Both the position numbers and the translations under genes were made by a program. Of a stretch of DNA of 64,000 nt, positions 27,561-36,703 are shown piece after piece; the first letter of the stretch is position 1, and the number at the start of each line of letters is the position of its first letter. Location: positions 62,001-126,000 of the forward strand of contig DUNO01000017.1 in assembly GCA_012839295.1 (NCBI GenBank), given 5' to 3'. The notes under the pieces are model-generated. The model was not told the origin of the DNA. It made no database searches and saw only the letters and a list, made by a program, of their open reading frames with translations. Source of the stretch: Clostridiales bacterium (GTDB lineage: Bacteria > Bacillota > Clostridia > Lachnospirales > Lachnospiraceae).

Positions 27561-28673
27561 TTGAATAATTTTACATTAACATCTGTCTTAGACGTGGTAG
27601 AAAAAGCGGTTTCCGAGAAAAAATCAGAGAATTTGAAAAGACATCAACAGGAATTTATAGAATATAATCCACAGGATAACAATTCCATTGTTTTTGAACC
27701 AACGGAGTCCTCGTCCGCTTCCCTGGGCATGGACAAGGTTCTGCGTCTTCCCTATTCATATTTCATGTCAATAGAATACTGCATTTTGCCTAAAGAACAG
27801 CCTCAGCAATATCATCTATGCACCTATGTCCCGTCTAATATGCCTGTCAAAAATAAATGCGGGGTTTTCAAAAGCTGTAAAGAGGATCATGTATTGCACA
27901 GACATGATTACTTTGAACTCATATATGTATACAAAGGGAAACGGGTTATGCAGGTGGAGGATGAAAAAATCATACTCCACGAAAAGGATATTTGTATTTT
28001 TGATATGCAGTGTGCCCACCTCGATATCCGGATGGACAGTGAGGGAATTGCGTTCTATTGCTGCTTTACAAGCAAACTGGTAGATTCCTATTTTTTAAGA
28101 TGTCTAACCAATAAACGTATCCGGGAATTCTTTCTAGCCAAAGGAGAACAAAAGACAGATGTAAGCTATATGAAATTGACGCCTGATCCTAAGGCAACAG
28201 AAGCTTTGGAAAAGAATTTTGCTGAAATATTTGAAGAAATGGAGACTTCAGAAATAGGTTGGGAAAGGATGGCCCAAATCTGTACCCTCCGCTCAATGAA
28301 TCGCTTTCCTACAAATGTCACTCCAGATGTAGTCGTTTTTTCGAAGCGTTTGCAGGGAACAAAGCTGTATCATGCCGTTGCAAAGTTTATTAGCAGTAAT
28401 ATAGCTGACATTAGCCTGGAGAAATTGTGTGAACAGTTCCACTACCAGGCTGATTATTACAACCGCCTGATTAAGAAAAATTCAGGATTAACATACTCCG
28501 AATATGTCCGAAGCCTACGGATGGAAAAAGCGAAAAATTTATTGATCAATACTGATATGTCCATACAAAGTATTGTGCTCCTTCTCGGATACCAATGTTA
28601 TTCCTATTTTTATAAGGCCTTTCAGAAAGAAAACGGTATGACACCGATGGAGTATAGAAGAAGGCACCAATAG
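27561..28673 (+). CDS. AraC-family transcriptional activator (cupin sensor)
   Basis: I favour the TTG at 27561, preceded by AAGGAG with nine bases between (about 370 residues); an in-frame TTG at 27525 is also possible. A cupin-like sensor contains HRHDYFELIYVYKGK and later CAHLD. The C-terminal pair of helix-turn-helix motifs contains SLEKLCEQFHYQADYYNRLI and SIQSIVLLLGYQCYSYFYKA, then MTPMEYRRR. It is divergent from the GH78/transporter operon and is the prime candidate for its sugar-responsive activator. Confidence 0.88.
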   Translation: MNNFTLTSVLDVVEKAVSEKKSENLKRHQQEFIEYNPQDNNSIVFEPTESSSASLGMDKVLRLPYSYFMSIEYCILPKEQPQQYHLCTYVPSNMPVKNKCGVFKSCKEDHVLHRHDYFELIYVYKGKRVMQVEDEKIILHEKDICIFDMQCAHLDIRMDSEGIAFYCCFTSKLVDSYFLRCLTNKRIREFFLAKGEQKTDVSYMKLTPDPKATEALEKNFAEIFEEMETSEIGWERMAQICTLRSMNRFPTNVTPDVVVFSKRLQGTKLYHAVAKFISSNIADISLEKLCEQFHYQADYYNRLIKKNSGLTYSEYVRSLRMEKAKNLLINTDMSIQSIVLLLGYQCYSYFYKAFQKENGMTPMEYRRRHQ

Positions 28674-28716
28674 CAACCTGCCAAAAAGAATTTTCTTTCT
28701 ATTGGCAGGCTGCTAT
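28670..28716 (+). terminator. Terminator after the AraC-family gene
   Basis: Arms 28670-28684 and 28702-28716 pair over 15 positions with one mismatch, starting in the stop codon and followed by a T-rich stretch. Confidence 0.75.
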
Positions 28717-28771
28717 CTTTCGTTTATTTGCTTTTTCTTTAAATCACTAATTATCCCACTGTGTGGCGCGG

Positions 28772-29668
28772 CTAACCTTTCACACCACCGATCATAATGC
28801 CCTTCACCAAATATTTCTGGAAAAATGGATATGCCATCAGAATTGGAAGTAAACCTATTACTGCAACTGACATTCGTACACCTGTGGTGGGGAGATTAGA
28901 TGTCACACTGCTGATTCCACTTTGTGTTGCTGCCGCCGAAGACAAGAACTGTACATCTGACAGCATTCGGTTCAGAATATTCTGCACGCTGAAATACTTC
29001 GAATCAGTAACATAATACAGACCGTTCATCCAGTCATTCCAATAACCTAAACCTATCATGAAAGCCAAGGTTGAAATCATCGGCTTCGCTAAAGGTATAA
29101 TTACTTTAGATAGGGTTGTAACCTCTGAACCACCGTCAATTTTTACCGCTTCAAGCAATTCCGTTGGAATTGTCGTAGTAAAATATGTACGCATCATAAT
29201 AATATAAAAAGCATTCAGCAGCAGGTTTGGCACTAATAGAGCCCCGAATGTATTTTTAATATGAAAGACCTTAGTCCACATCATATAGGAAGGGACTAAA
29301 CCTCCATTAAACAGCATGGTAAAAAACACAAAAAACGCAAATATATTCCGCAATGGAAGATCTCTTCTTGATAATGGATAGGCAAATAAGATCGTCAAAA
29401 TAATACTTGTAGCCGTGCCGATTAATGTCACGCCAATGGATACCACATAGCCATGTAATACCTTCACGCCACCTCCACCTAAGATATAGGTATAAGCATA
29501 GGTACTCAGCTTTTCTGGGAAGAATGAATATCCATTTATCATTAATGTAGTTTCATCCGTAAAGGATGAAACTACAATGAGCAGGAAGGGAACAATGCAT
29601 ATAAAGCAAAGAATAATCAGGGCCAAGTGTAAAATCACTGTAGCGTATTTCATTTTTTTCATATTCAT
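28772..29668 (-). CDS. ABC sugar transporter permease (LplC/YtcP-type)
   Basis: The 298-residue protein has six predicted membrane segments. The EAA loop that contacts the ATPase reads ELLEAVKIDGGSEVTTLSKV. The C-terminus AYPFFQKYLVKGIMIGGVKG is typical of the second permease of LplABC/YtcP-type polysaccharide or oligosaccharide importers. It is the last gene of a three-gene operon with a lipoprotein and a partner permease. No ATPase is encoded nearby, which is normal for these systems: a shared MsmX-type ATPase usually energises them. Confidence 0.92.
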   Translation of the reverse strand: MNMKKMKYATVILHLALIILCFICIVPFLLIVVSSFTDETTLMINGYSFFPEKLSTYAYTYILGGGGVKVLHGYVVSIGVTLIGTATSIILTILFAYPLSRRDLPLRNIFAFFVFFTMLFNGGLVPSYMMWTKVFHIKNTFGALLVPNLLLNAFYIIMMRTYFTTTIPTELLEAVKIDGGSEVTTLSKVIIPLAKPMISTLAFMIGLGYWNDWMNGLYYVTDSKYFSVQNILNRMLSDVQFLSSAAATQSGISSVTSNLPTTGVRMSVAVIGLLPILMAYPFFQKYLVKGIMIGGVKG

Positions 29669-29680
29669 TCCGTTCTCCTC

Positions 29681-30592
29681 CTAAAACAGTGCATTTTCTT
29701 TGTCAATTTTATTAACCATCAGGTTCGCACCGTACACAAGGATAAAACCTAACAGGGACTGTAGAAATCCGGCTGCAGCAGCCCGCCCCACGTCATTTGA
29801 CACCAGCAATGCCCGATAAACATATGTATCAATTGTCTGGGTTACATCCAACAAGGTACCGGCTCCCATAGGAATCTGATAAAACAAACCAAAATCAGAG
29901 TAGAAAACTCGCCCGATAGAAAGTAAGGTTAAAGTAATAATGGTTGGCTTAAGGCAAGGGAGAGTGATTGAAACCACCTGTTTCAGCTTTCCTGCCCCAT
30001 CAATAGAGGCAGCTTCATAATAAGTCGGATCAATACCGATAATGGTTGCAAAGTAAATAATTGAGCTATATCCAAAGCTCTTCCATAGCTGGACGAAGGT
30101 AAGGATAAATGGCCAATATTTCGGTGAAGTATACCAGGAAATCGCATTCTCTCCTCTTAATAATGTATGGTTGATAAAACCATTATCCTGGCTTAAGAAT
30201 GCATATACAATGTAGGAAACGATTACTGTGGATATCAGATAGGGAACCAGTATTATCGTCTGGTATAATTTTCTTGCCTTCCTCCCGGCCACTTCGTTTA
30301 ATAAAATTGCAACGATGATTGCCAGCGTTGTTCCCAAAACAATAAACACAAAGTTATAACCGAGCGTATTCCTAATCATTTTCCATGCATCAGCTCCTAT
30401 AAATAAGAACTTAAAATTTGAAAGTCCATTCCAAGGACTCTTTATCATCCCAAGGGAGTAATTGAATTTTTTGAAAGCTAAAACCAAACCTCCCATGGGG
30501 ATATAATTGTTAATTATCAAATATATCGTGCCTGGCAACATCATCATGTACAGCGGAATATATCTTCTCCACTTATTTTTTTTATGTGGCAT
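29681..30592 (-). CDS. ABC sugar transporter permease (LplB-type)
   Basis: The 303-residue protein starts KNKWRRYIPLYMMMLPGTIY, the typical LplB N-terminus and first membrane helix. The EAA motif is YYEAASIDGAGKLKQVVSIT. It pairs with the permease 12 bases downstream and the lipoprotein 21 bases upstream. In this family the two permeases form the channel for oligosaccharides released from plant or other complex polysaccharides. Substrate is not evident from sequence. Confidence 0.92.
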   Translation of the reverse strand: MPHKKNKWRRYIPLYMMMLPGTIYLIINNYIPMGGLVLAFKKFNYSLGMIKSPWNGLSNFKFLFIGADAWKMIRNTLGYNFVFIVLGTTLAIIVAILLNEVAGRKARKLYQTIILVPYLISTVIVSYIVYAFLSQDNGFINHTLLRGENAISWYTSPKYWPFILTFVQLWKSFGYSSIIYFATIIGIDPTYYEAASIDGAGKLKQVVSITLPCLKPTIITLTLLSIGRVFYSDFGLFYQIPMGAGTLLDVTQTIDTYVYRALLVSNDVGRAAAAGFLQSLLGFILVYGANLMVNKIDKENALF

Positions 30593-30613
30593 TTATCTTC
30601 ACCTCGTCATTTA

Positions 30614-32113
30614 TTACTTATTTGCTAAGAACTCATCCAACTGCCTCTGTTTCTCGGCGATAATCTTATCCTCACCGGCAGCCTGTAACTCTTTTTTAAA
30701 TACCGCGAGCGTTTCCTGAGTATCTACTGCACCACACATAATAGAAGCTAAATATTTATCAATTACATTAGAGCATGCTGCATACTCATCAGATACAGGA
30801 GTACTGTCAAATACACATCCCAGGGTACCTGAAATATTTGCGTTATTATCATACTCTTTTAGTGCCTTATAAAATCCTGAAATAGTGGCATCATCGTCAT
30901 ATGTAATCTGCATGTTTGGAAGTACCCAGGCATTGATAGATCCAACGGTATATGTGTTATTCTGATCGGTGATGCCGTCCGGGTTCTCTGCTCTTCCCTC
31001 TTCATCAAGTACGTAGTTGGTTCCTTCCATACCCCAGGCAAGTAAATTTGCAACGTCTGCATTGGTATAAAGCTCCTTTAGCACTTGAAATGCCACATCC
31101 GGGTGCTTGGTATTGCCTACAATTGCATAGGTCATTCGCGATGTAGAGAAGGAACAGTTCTGCATCAGGGACAAGGTATAGTAAGTGCTTTCCTCATTGA
31201 ATGTACCATTTGGATAACCGCCATTATTGAATGCACAGAATGCTTTTCCTGTCGTTACCAGTCCAGACCATGCCTCTGTATTACTTAAACAGTCCTGCAT
31301 AATCAGTCCTCCCTTATACCACTCCCTCATAGTTGTTGCAAAATCAATGAAGTCTTTACAATCAGTGATACTAACCACCTTACCTGTATTACCGTAGTCT
31401 TCCACCACTCCAAGGCTCTTAGGGTCGGCCATGGTATCCCAGGTGTAGCCAGTTAAAAGCAAGGAACCATTCTGAGGCACGATACCATAAATGTCAGGAT
31501 ATTTCTTTACTGCCATGGCTGCCATGTCATGAATTTCATCCAGAGTCCAGATTTTTTCTTCATCGGATAAATCCAATCCCAGATCATCTGCCATCTTACG
31601 ATTTACCATAACGCAGGCTTCTGAAGAAAAGTTATTATTGTTTGGCACGACATAAACCTTACCATTTACTCTTTCAGAATCAATGTAAACCGGGTCAACG
31701 TAATTGGTAAATGCCTCCTTGTCACTTTCGTAATAGTCTGTGATATCTAATAACACCCCGTTATTAACCAGGGTTGAGATGGGATAACCGGCCAGCATGA
31801 CCACATCTGCCTCATCCTCCCCTGTCAACATCAGGTTCATCTGATTGCTGTAGGCACCCCACCCAAGCCATGTAATATTAATCCTGGCACCAATCTTCTC
31901 AGCCAAAATCTCATTAATGGCATCCTGTACAGCCGGTGTATTATCCGTGTTGGCACCAGATGGCATCACCACTTGGATAACCGGTACATCACCAGACCCC
32001 TTTCCCTTATTTTTAGTCTCAGCGCTGTTGCTGCAGCCAGTAAGCATGGATGCTACCATCATAATTGACATACATCCCACAATGATTTTTCTCCAATTTC
32101 TCATTTTTTGCAT
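30614..32113 (-). CDS. ABC transporter sugar-binding lipoprotein
   Basis: The start is taken at the ATG at 32113, preceded by GGAGGG; an ATG at 32125 overlaps that site. The signal peptide ends in the lipobox MLTGC, with the lipidated cysteine at about residue 27. The mature part (about 470 residues) is a family 1 extracellular solute-binding protein, with VVMLAGYPISTLVNNGVLLD-type segments. It delivers oligosaccharides to the two downstream permeases. A sigma-A promoter lies 150 bases upstream, divergent from the two-component genes that probably sense the same sugar. Confidence 0.92.
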   Translation of the reverse strand: MQKMRNWRKIIVGCMSIMMVASMLTGCSNSAETKNKGKGSGDVPVIQVVMPSGANTDNTPAVQDAINEILAEKIGARINITWLGWGAYSNQMNLMLTGEDEADVVMLAGYPISTLVNNGVLLDITDYYESDKEAFTNYVDPVYIDSERVNGKVYVVPNNNNFSSEACVMVNRKMADDLGLDLSDEEKIWTLDEIHDMAAMAVKKYPDIYGIVPQNGSLLLTGYTWDTMADPKSLGVVEDYGNTGKVVSITDCKDFIDFATTMREWYKGGLIMQDCLSNTEAWSGLVTTGKAFCAFNNGGYPNGTFNEESTYYTLSLMQNCSFSTSRMTYAIVGNTKHPDVAFQVLKELYTNADVANLLAWGMEGTNYVLDEEGRAENPDGITDQNNTYTVGSINAWVLPNMQITYDDDATISGFYKALKEYDNNANISGTLGCVFDSTPVSDEYAACSNVIDKYLASIMCGAVDTQETLAVFKKELQAAGEDKIIAEKQRQLDEFLANK

Positions 32114-32237
32114 AATACCCTCCATTTCGTTTTTTTGCCACTTGTTATGGACAATTGTATCTTAACAGTTCTCTTTCTTTGTCTCTATCAAAAAAGAGAC
32201 TCGAAATGTTCTCCTTACGACTTTCGGGCTTCAGCTG

Positions 32238-32290
32238 TTGAAGCATATAAAGAATGATGTTAATATATACTCACATTGATGGACTGTCAA
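32238..32290. promoter_or_regulatory. Overlapping divergent promoters of ABC operon and two-component genes
   Basis: On the minus strand, TTGACA (32290-32285), 17 bases, TATATT (32267-32262) drives the lipoprotein operon. On the plus strand, TTGAAG (32238-32243), 17 bases, TAATAT (32261-32266) could drive the histidine kinase. Their -10 elements overlap, so the two directions may compete or be co-controlled by the response regulator. Confidence 0.65.
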
Positions 32291-32362
32291 ATTGTTTTAC
32301 TGTGATTAAAAGTTTTCAATCATTCTTTCATAAAAGAAACAACTACTTGAAGGAGCGTTATT

Positions 32363-34054
32363 ATGTTATCTAAAAAAATGAAGTTTCACCGAAAATTAAT
32401 ACAGGTTTTTATTCTGGGATATATATGGATTATCGCAACTCTTTGCATTTTCTCTGGATTTTTATATCATGAATATGGACAAAGCATAAGAAAGACAGGA
32501 AACAAGATGTTAGAACTCTATGAGAAGGAACTAGAAAATATTTTAATTCTTTCTGGCAACGATCTTCTCAACATATTATTCAACAATTCCTATGCTAAAC
32601 TTCTGAAGCTTAGCAGCTCTGATGTAAAAAAATACAGTGCTGCTTATGAGCTTAGATCTATTTTATATAATCAGATGTCCCTACAGCCTGGTATCGTCGG
32701 CTTTCAGATTCTGTATAATGATGGGGGCGACTGTCTTTACACTTATCGGGAAACCGTATCCCACGAGGATAAAAAAATTATTAAGAAATATGTTATGAAA
32801 CAACTGACTCAAGGCCAAAAAATGAGTCAGTGGAAAATCATATACGGTAACAAAAAAAATTATCTATTATTCACCTCCGGGGATTGTGGAGTATATCTAA
32901 GCGTGATTGTAGATTTTGAAACGATTGCTGCAATTACAGATATGGATGAGTATTCTGATAATGATGTAGCAATTATCTTTTGTGATAATGTTAAGGTCTT
33001 ATCAAATGCACAGACAGCGTCTGACCTTGGGATTATCAATGCAGGAAATATACATAACGAGGAACGAATGAAAGGCAACCTGCTTCTTTCACGAAAAATA
33101 AATCAGACGGACCTTACCATAATGGTGTCTATCCTATACTGGAATACAAATGTATGGATAATAGCAATGATTATAGTTCTGCTGATCATCACAATGACGG
33201 TGGTCTGTGTTATCTTCAGCTACTCTTCCATCAATAAATTATTCATTCTACCGCTTAATGCTATAAATCAAACCATCTTAAAAATTAATGATGGAAATAT
33301 GGATATCCGTATGTCTTCTGATATGGCTATTACCGAATATGCCCAGATTAGCATGAGCTTTAATGATATGATGGATCAGATTAAATCTCTGAAAATCCAA
33401 GCATATGAGGAACAAATCAAAGAACAGTATGCCAGATTTCAATATCTGCAGCTTCAGATCAAACCTCATTTTTTTCTAAATTGCTTAAAGATATTTTATG
33501 CCCTTTCGCAACAGAAAAAATACCAAAATCTCGAAAATATAATCATCGACACCTCAAAATATTTCCGTTATATTTTCCGAAATAATTTTGATTTGGTTAC
33601 AATCAGAGAAGAATTAGATTTTACTAGAAACTATTTAATGCTACAAAAAAACAGCGCCCAGCTTGACATAGATTACTCTTTTGAAGTAAAGGATGAGTTG
33701 CTGGAGGAAAGAGGTATTCCCCTTATGATACAAACTTTTGTAGAAAATACAATAAAATATGCTAAGCCGGCAGAGAAACTAATACTAAAAGTAAAAATTA
33801 TCTGTCTCAAGGGGGAAGACGACAACTACCTAAATATAATCATTACCGATAACGGCGCCGGATACTCCCCTGAATGGTTAGATAAAATTAATCAGGTTGA
33901 TTACAACTCACCAGATGGAAATCATGTAGGAATCCTCAATCTAAAACAAAGACTACAACTCAGGTTTGGCAAAAATGCAGAAATCATAGTGCGAAACCAT
34001 AATGGGGCTATCAGCGAAGTTATCTATCCTCTCGGAAATACACTTTCAACCTAA
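32363..34054 (+). CDS. Sensor histidine kinase (YesM-type)
   Basis: The 563-residue protein has a membrane segment near residues 14-34, an extracellular sensor region of roughly 230 residues, and a second segment (VWIIAMIIVLLIITMTVVCV). A HAMP linker follows, then the His_kinase domain with QIKPHFFLNCL (phosphorylated His369), and an ATPase domain with MIQTFVENTIKYA. This is the LytS/YesM class, which usually senses extracellular oligosaccharides, often with the binding lipoprotein. It forms a pair with the response regulator immediately downstream and is divergent from the ABC importer. Confidence 0.93.
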   Translation: MLSKKMKFHRKLIQVFILGYIWIIATLCIFSGFLYHEYGQSIRKTGNKMLELYEKELENILILSGNDLLNILFNNSYAKLLKLSSSDVKKYSAAYELRSILYNQMSLQPGIVGFQILYNDGGDCLYTYRETVSHEDKKIIKKYVMKQLTQGQKMSQWKIIYGNKKNYLLFTSGDCGVYLSVIVDFETIAAITDMDEYSDNDVAIIFCDNVKVLSNAQTASDLGIINAGNIHNEERMKGNLLLSRKINQTDLTIMVSILYWNTNVWIIAMIIVLLIITMTVVCVIFSYSSINKLFILPLNAINQTILKINDGNMDIRMSSDMAITEYAQISMSFNDMMDQIKSLKIQAYEEQIKEQYARFQYLQLQIKPHFFLNCLKIFYALSQQKKYQNLENIIIDTSKYFRYIFRNNFDLVTIREELDFTRNYLMLQKNSAQLDIDYSFEVKDELLEERGIPLMIQTFVENTIKYAKPAEKLILKVKIICLKGEDDNYLNIIITDNGAGYSPEWLDKINQVDYNSPDGNHVGILNLKQRLQLRFGKNAEIIVRNHNGAISEVIYPLGNTLST

Positions 34055-34066
34055 ATGGAGGTAAAA

Positions 34067-35659
34067 ATGAATGTTTTAGTAATTGACGACCAAAAAGAAG
34101 TAGTACTTGGAATCGTAGAGGTAATTAATTGGGATAATCTAGGTGTTACCCAGGTATTCTCAGCCTACAGTGCAGCAGATGCGCGCGAAATTCTGTCAAA
34201 ATATTCGATTGACATCATGCTATGCGACATAGAGATGCCAAAGGAGAACGGCTTAGAACTACTTGCGTGGGTGCGATCACAAAATTTAAATACCGAGTGC
34301 CTATTTTTGACATCACACGCAGAATTTAATTATGCAAAGGAAGCTTTAAGATTAGGAAGCTTTGATTATATCTTACAGCCGGCTCCCTATGGAGAAATAG
34401 TGGAAGCTCTGACTAAATTAATCAACCAGATTACCCAAAATCGCAAATTGGATAAGCTGAAAAAGGTACAAAAATATGAAGACGAAGTAACAAATAGAAT
34501 GGCAGATGATTATTTCAGAGAGGCTTTAGAAACTGGCAGCAGGGAATTAGATGTATTGGATCATATATTTGAGCTGCATCTGATGCAAAAATATGTCGGT
34601 GAAAGCGTTGGCATCGTCTTGCAACAGGTGCTCACATATGGAGAGGACAAGGAATCACAAAACCTCCATCACCTGACAAAGACCATTTACGAGATCCAGA
34701 ACCGAATCCTAAAGAAACAGAATCTGCAAACAATTTTGTTAAGATATCGTCCACTGCAATATATTCTTATAGTGTTTGGAGAATCACTAAACACGGACAG
34801 GTATTGCGCCTGTTTTCAAGAATATCATTCCTATGAACGAAAGTATCTGGATTTCCAATCTGCACAGTATCTAGGAAATGTCATAGAACCTGCTTCATTT
34901 TTGGATGAAGTACAGCGATTATTACATTTTGCTGAAAATAATGTTATGAGAAAAGCCGAAATCTTCTTATATTCCGATGTTATTGTAGATGATGCAACTA
35001 TGAATTTGGACAAGCTACGCATAGAGCGATGGGAATATTATCTGGAACATAACCGAGGAAATCAGATTATTACAAGCATTCGGCAATATTTTGAATTCTC
35101 ACCCCAACAAAATAGAAATGCATTAAAGGTATTGCAGAATCTGTTCTGGAAATTCAACTCTGCCGTAGTGTCCGTAGCCCACAAAAAAAACATGGAATAT
35201 AACAGCTTTTTCTGTGAAAGCACGTTTCCCTTTGAGAAGTACATTGAGGCTTATAAAACCTATGACCAATTTTTACAAGCTGTGACATTTGTAGTCGATA
35301 CATTGGATAAGGTCGGTTTTAACCTTAATGATGTAACTGAGGAGGATATTGTCCAAAAAGTAAAAAACTATATTGACGATAATTTAAGTCAAAATTTAAG
35401 CCGAAAAATGATCGCAGATTACGTGCATTTGAATGAAGATTATCTGACCAGAGTGTTCAAGAAAAAAACCGGATACATGCTGAAGGAATTCATTATCAAG
35501 GAAAAGATGGCTCTAGCAAAAGATTTATTGGTTAAAACTAATATTTCCATCAGTATAATCGCAATAAAGTCAGGCTTCACCAATTTTTCTCACTTCTCTC
35601 AGGTATTCCGAAAGCTAGAAGGAATGACTCCAAATGAATATCGTAATCTGTTTCGATGA
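34067..35659 (+). CDS. Response regulator with AraC-type DNA-binding domain (YesN-type)
   Basis: The product is about 530 residues. The ATG at 34067 is preceded by GGAGG five bases away; an in-frame ATG at 34055 directly follows the kinase stop. The receiver domain carries Asp54 in MLCDIEMPKENG and the Thr/Ser and Lys switch region (FLTSHAEF, YILQPAP; here the usual Lys before Pro is replaced by Gln). A long linker follows, then two helix-turn-helix motifs (RKMIADYVHLNEDYLTRVFK and ISIIAIKSGFTNFSHFSQVF) ending MTPNEYR. It probably activates the divergent importer operon. The Gln in place of the conserved receiver Lys is worth noting. Confidence 0.92.
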   Translation: MNVLVIDDQKEVVLGIVEVINWDNLGVTQVFSAYSAADAREILSKYSIDIMLCDIEMPKENGLELLAWVRSQNLNTECLFLTSHAEFNYAKEALRLGSFDYILQPAPYGEIVEALTKLINQITQNRKLDKLKKVQKYEDEVTNRMADDYFREALETGSRELDVLDHIFELHLMQKYVGESVGIVLQQVLTYGEDKESQNLHHLTKTIYEIQNRILKKQNLQTILLRYRPLQYILIVFGESLNTDRYCACFQEYHSYERKYLDFQSAQYLGNVIEPASFLDEVQRLLHFAENNVMRKAEIFLYSDVIVDDATMNLDKLRIERWEYYLEHNRGNQIITSIRQYFEFSPQQNRNALKVLQNLFWKFNSAVVSVAHKKNMEYNSFFCESTFPFEKYIEAYKTYDQFLQAVTFVVDTLDKVGFNLNDVTEEDIVQKVKNYIDDNLSQNLSRKMIADYVHLNEDYLTRVFKKKTGYMLKEFIIKEKMALAKDLLVKTNISISIIAIKSGFTNFSHFSQVFRKLEGMTPNEYRNLFR

Positions 35660-35739
35660 AATGAGTTGATGTGGAAACTTCTTTCTTTTGCTCACACATA
35701 ATAATCTAAAATGACATAAAAAGTGGGGTGATTTATATG

Positions 35740-35793
35740 AAAAGGCACTGAAAGGACTTTTGACTATGTCAATAACTTTTCAGTGCTCTTTTC
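35740..35793 (+). terminator. Terminator after the two-component genes
   Basis: AAAAGGCACTGAAA (from 35740) pairs with TTTCAGTGCTCTTTT (ending 35793) with one bulged base. It lies about 80 bases after the response regulator stop. Confidence 0.65.
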
Positions 35794-35825
35794 ATTACTA
35801 TTGCATAACAATATATTATTGTTAA

Positions 35826-36050
35826 TTAACAAAGTACTTTCGTTTCAAACGGTTTTACCGGATTTCCTTCTTTATTGTAGAGATTCACCTCATAATATCC
35901 CGTCCTTGCAAAGGAAATAGTTACGTCGTCAGAAAATTCTCCTAATATCAATAATCTATCTTCCTCTACAGTTGTTTTCAGTGGCTCTAGTATCTTTCCT
36001 TCTGTATCCTTTACGACATTTATTCTAATAATGTTTATCGCATGAGCTCT
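35826..36050 (-). pseudogene. Orphan 3' gene fragment, unidentified
   Basis: A stop-free minus-strand stretch of about 74 codons has sensible protein character (INVVKDTEGKILEPLKTTVE, ending GNPVKPFETKVLC) but no start codon or ribosome binding site; an in-frame stop lies directly upstream. The alternating hydrophobic pattern suggests a beta-sandwich C-terminal domain. It looks like the tail of a deleted gene, next to a truncated reverse transcriptase and a decayed GH3. I do not recognise the family. Confidence 0.45.
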
Positions 36051-36084
36051 TTAGAAACTGGAGCCTTCAGAAGCTTTATATTCC

Positions 36085-36360
36085 TCATGCCGCTGCCTTG
36101 CGCAGCTCTTCATTCCTCTTTTCCACGTCGAAGAGCAGGTACAAAATCAGGGTAATGATTGCCCCAATCAGCGGAGACAGGATTACACCATCATCAGCAT
36201 ATCTTTCAAAGGGAGCTGATTTATACTGTTTATCCATCCACATATTAAAGACATAGTGCAAAAACATATTTGCCGGCACAGGACTGATGACTCCGCCTTG
36301 TGGCGTTCCCGATGTTCTTTCTATGATTTCTCCTTTTACTGTCACAAATGGCGTTTTCAA
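36085..36360 (-). pseudogene. Truncated group II intron reverse transcriptase, fused to a foreign hydrophobic tail
   Basis: The N-terminal two thirds read [20 protein letters not shown] and [10 protein letters not shown], the RT motifs just before and including the catalytic YADD of group II intron proteins. The frame then changes character to [20 protein letters not shown] and ends about 30 residues later. That stretch is not RT-like but resembles the last membrane helix and tail of a transporter (tentative). Fingers, most of the palm, maturase and endonuclease domains are absent, and no intron domain V or boundary was seen. It is a mobile-element remnant, certainly inactive. Confidence 0.75.
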
Positions 36361-36409
36361 CCATCTGCTGCCCCCCTTGTAACCAGCTGAAATATCTACT
36401 AATTACAAG

Positions 36410-36443
36410 GGTCGCCTTACTAATCGTGATTAATAAGGCGACC
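36410..36443. terminator. Hairpin beside the intron remnant
   Basis: GGTCGCCTTACTAATC (36410-36425) pairs with 36428-36443 with one mismatch. No strong T-tract follows. It may be a leftover terminator or a structural piece of the lost element. Confidence 0.4.
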
Positions 36444-36540
36444 GTATATGTATGACACTTTTGTCAAGTATAAAATCGAAAATTCATATTTTTTTCAGAA
36501 GTATGGCTCATATTTTAACTTAATGACATTGCGTTGAAAC

Positions 36541-36607
36541 GTGCGCCCACCGGGCGCACTAATTTAAGAAATAAGCCCGGGCAATTAATTACCCAGGCTT
36601 ATTTCTT
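36541..36607 (-). terminator. Two tandem hairpins downstream of the orphan lipoprotein gene
   Basis: A 21-bp near-perfect stem (36566-36586 with 36587-36607; two mismatches that become G-U pairs) is followed on the minus strand by an 8-bp GC-rich stem (GTGCGCCC 36541-36548 with 36552-36559). Lying about 100 bases past the lipoprotein stop, they probably end its transcript. The gene-free stretch 36361-36703 otherwise holds only the hairpin at 36410-36443. Confidence 0.6.
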
Positions 36608-36703
36608 TAGATGGGTTTTTCTTGACAATTCTGTTGTCTTGCCGGCATCAAAAACGAAAGAGGTGCTGTTTCATACTTCAGCCTCCTTCCGTTATATCAA
36701 ACA

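Noticed and set aside
36085-36703. A complete group II intron
   Set aside because: Only RT motifs around YADD are present; no domain V, no EBS/IBS-bearing structure and no maturase were found. GTGCGCCC at 36541 is half of a simple hairpin rather than an intron 5' end.
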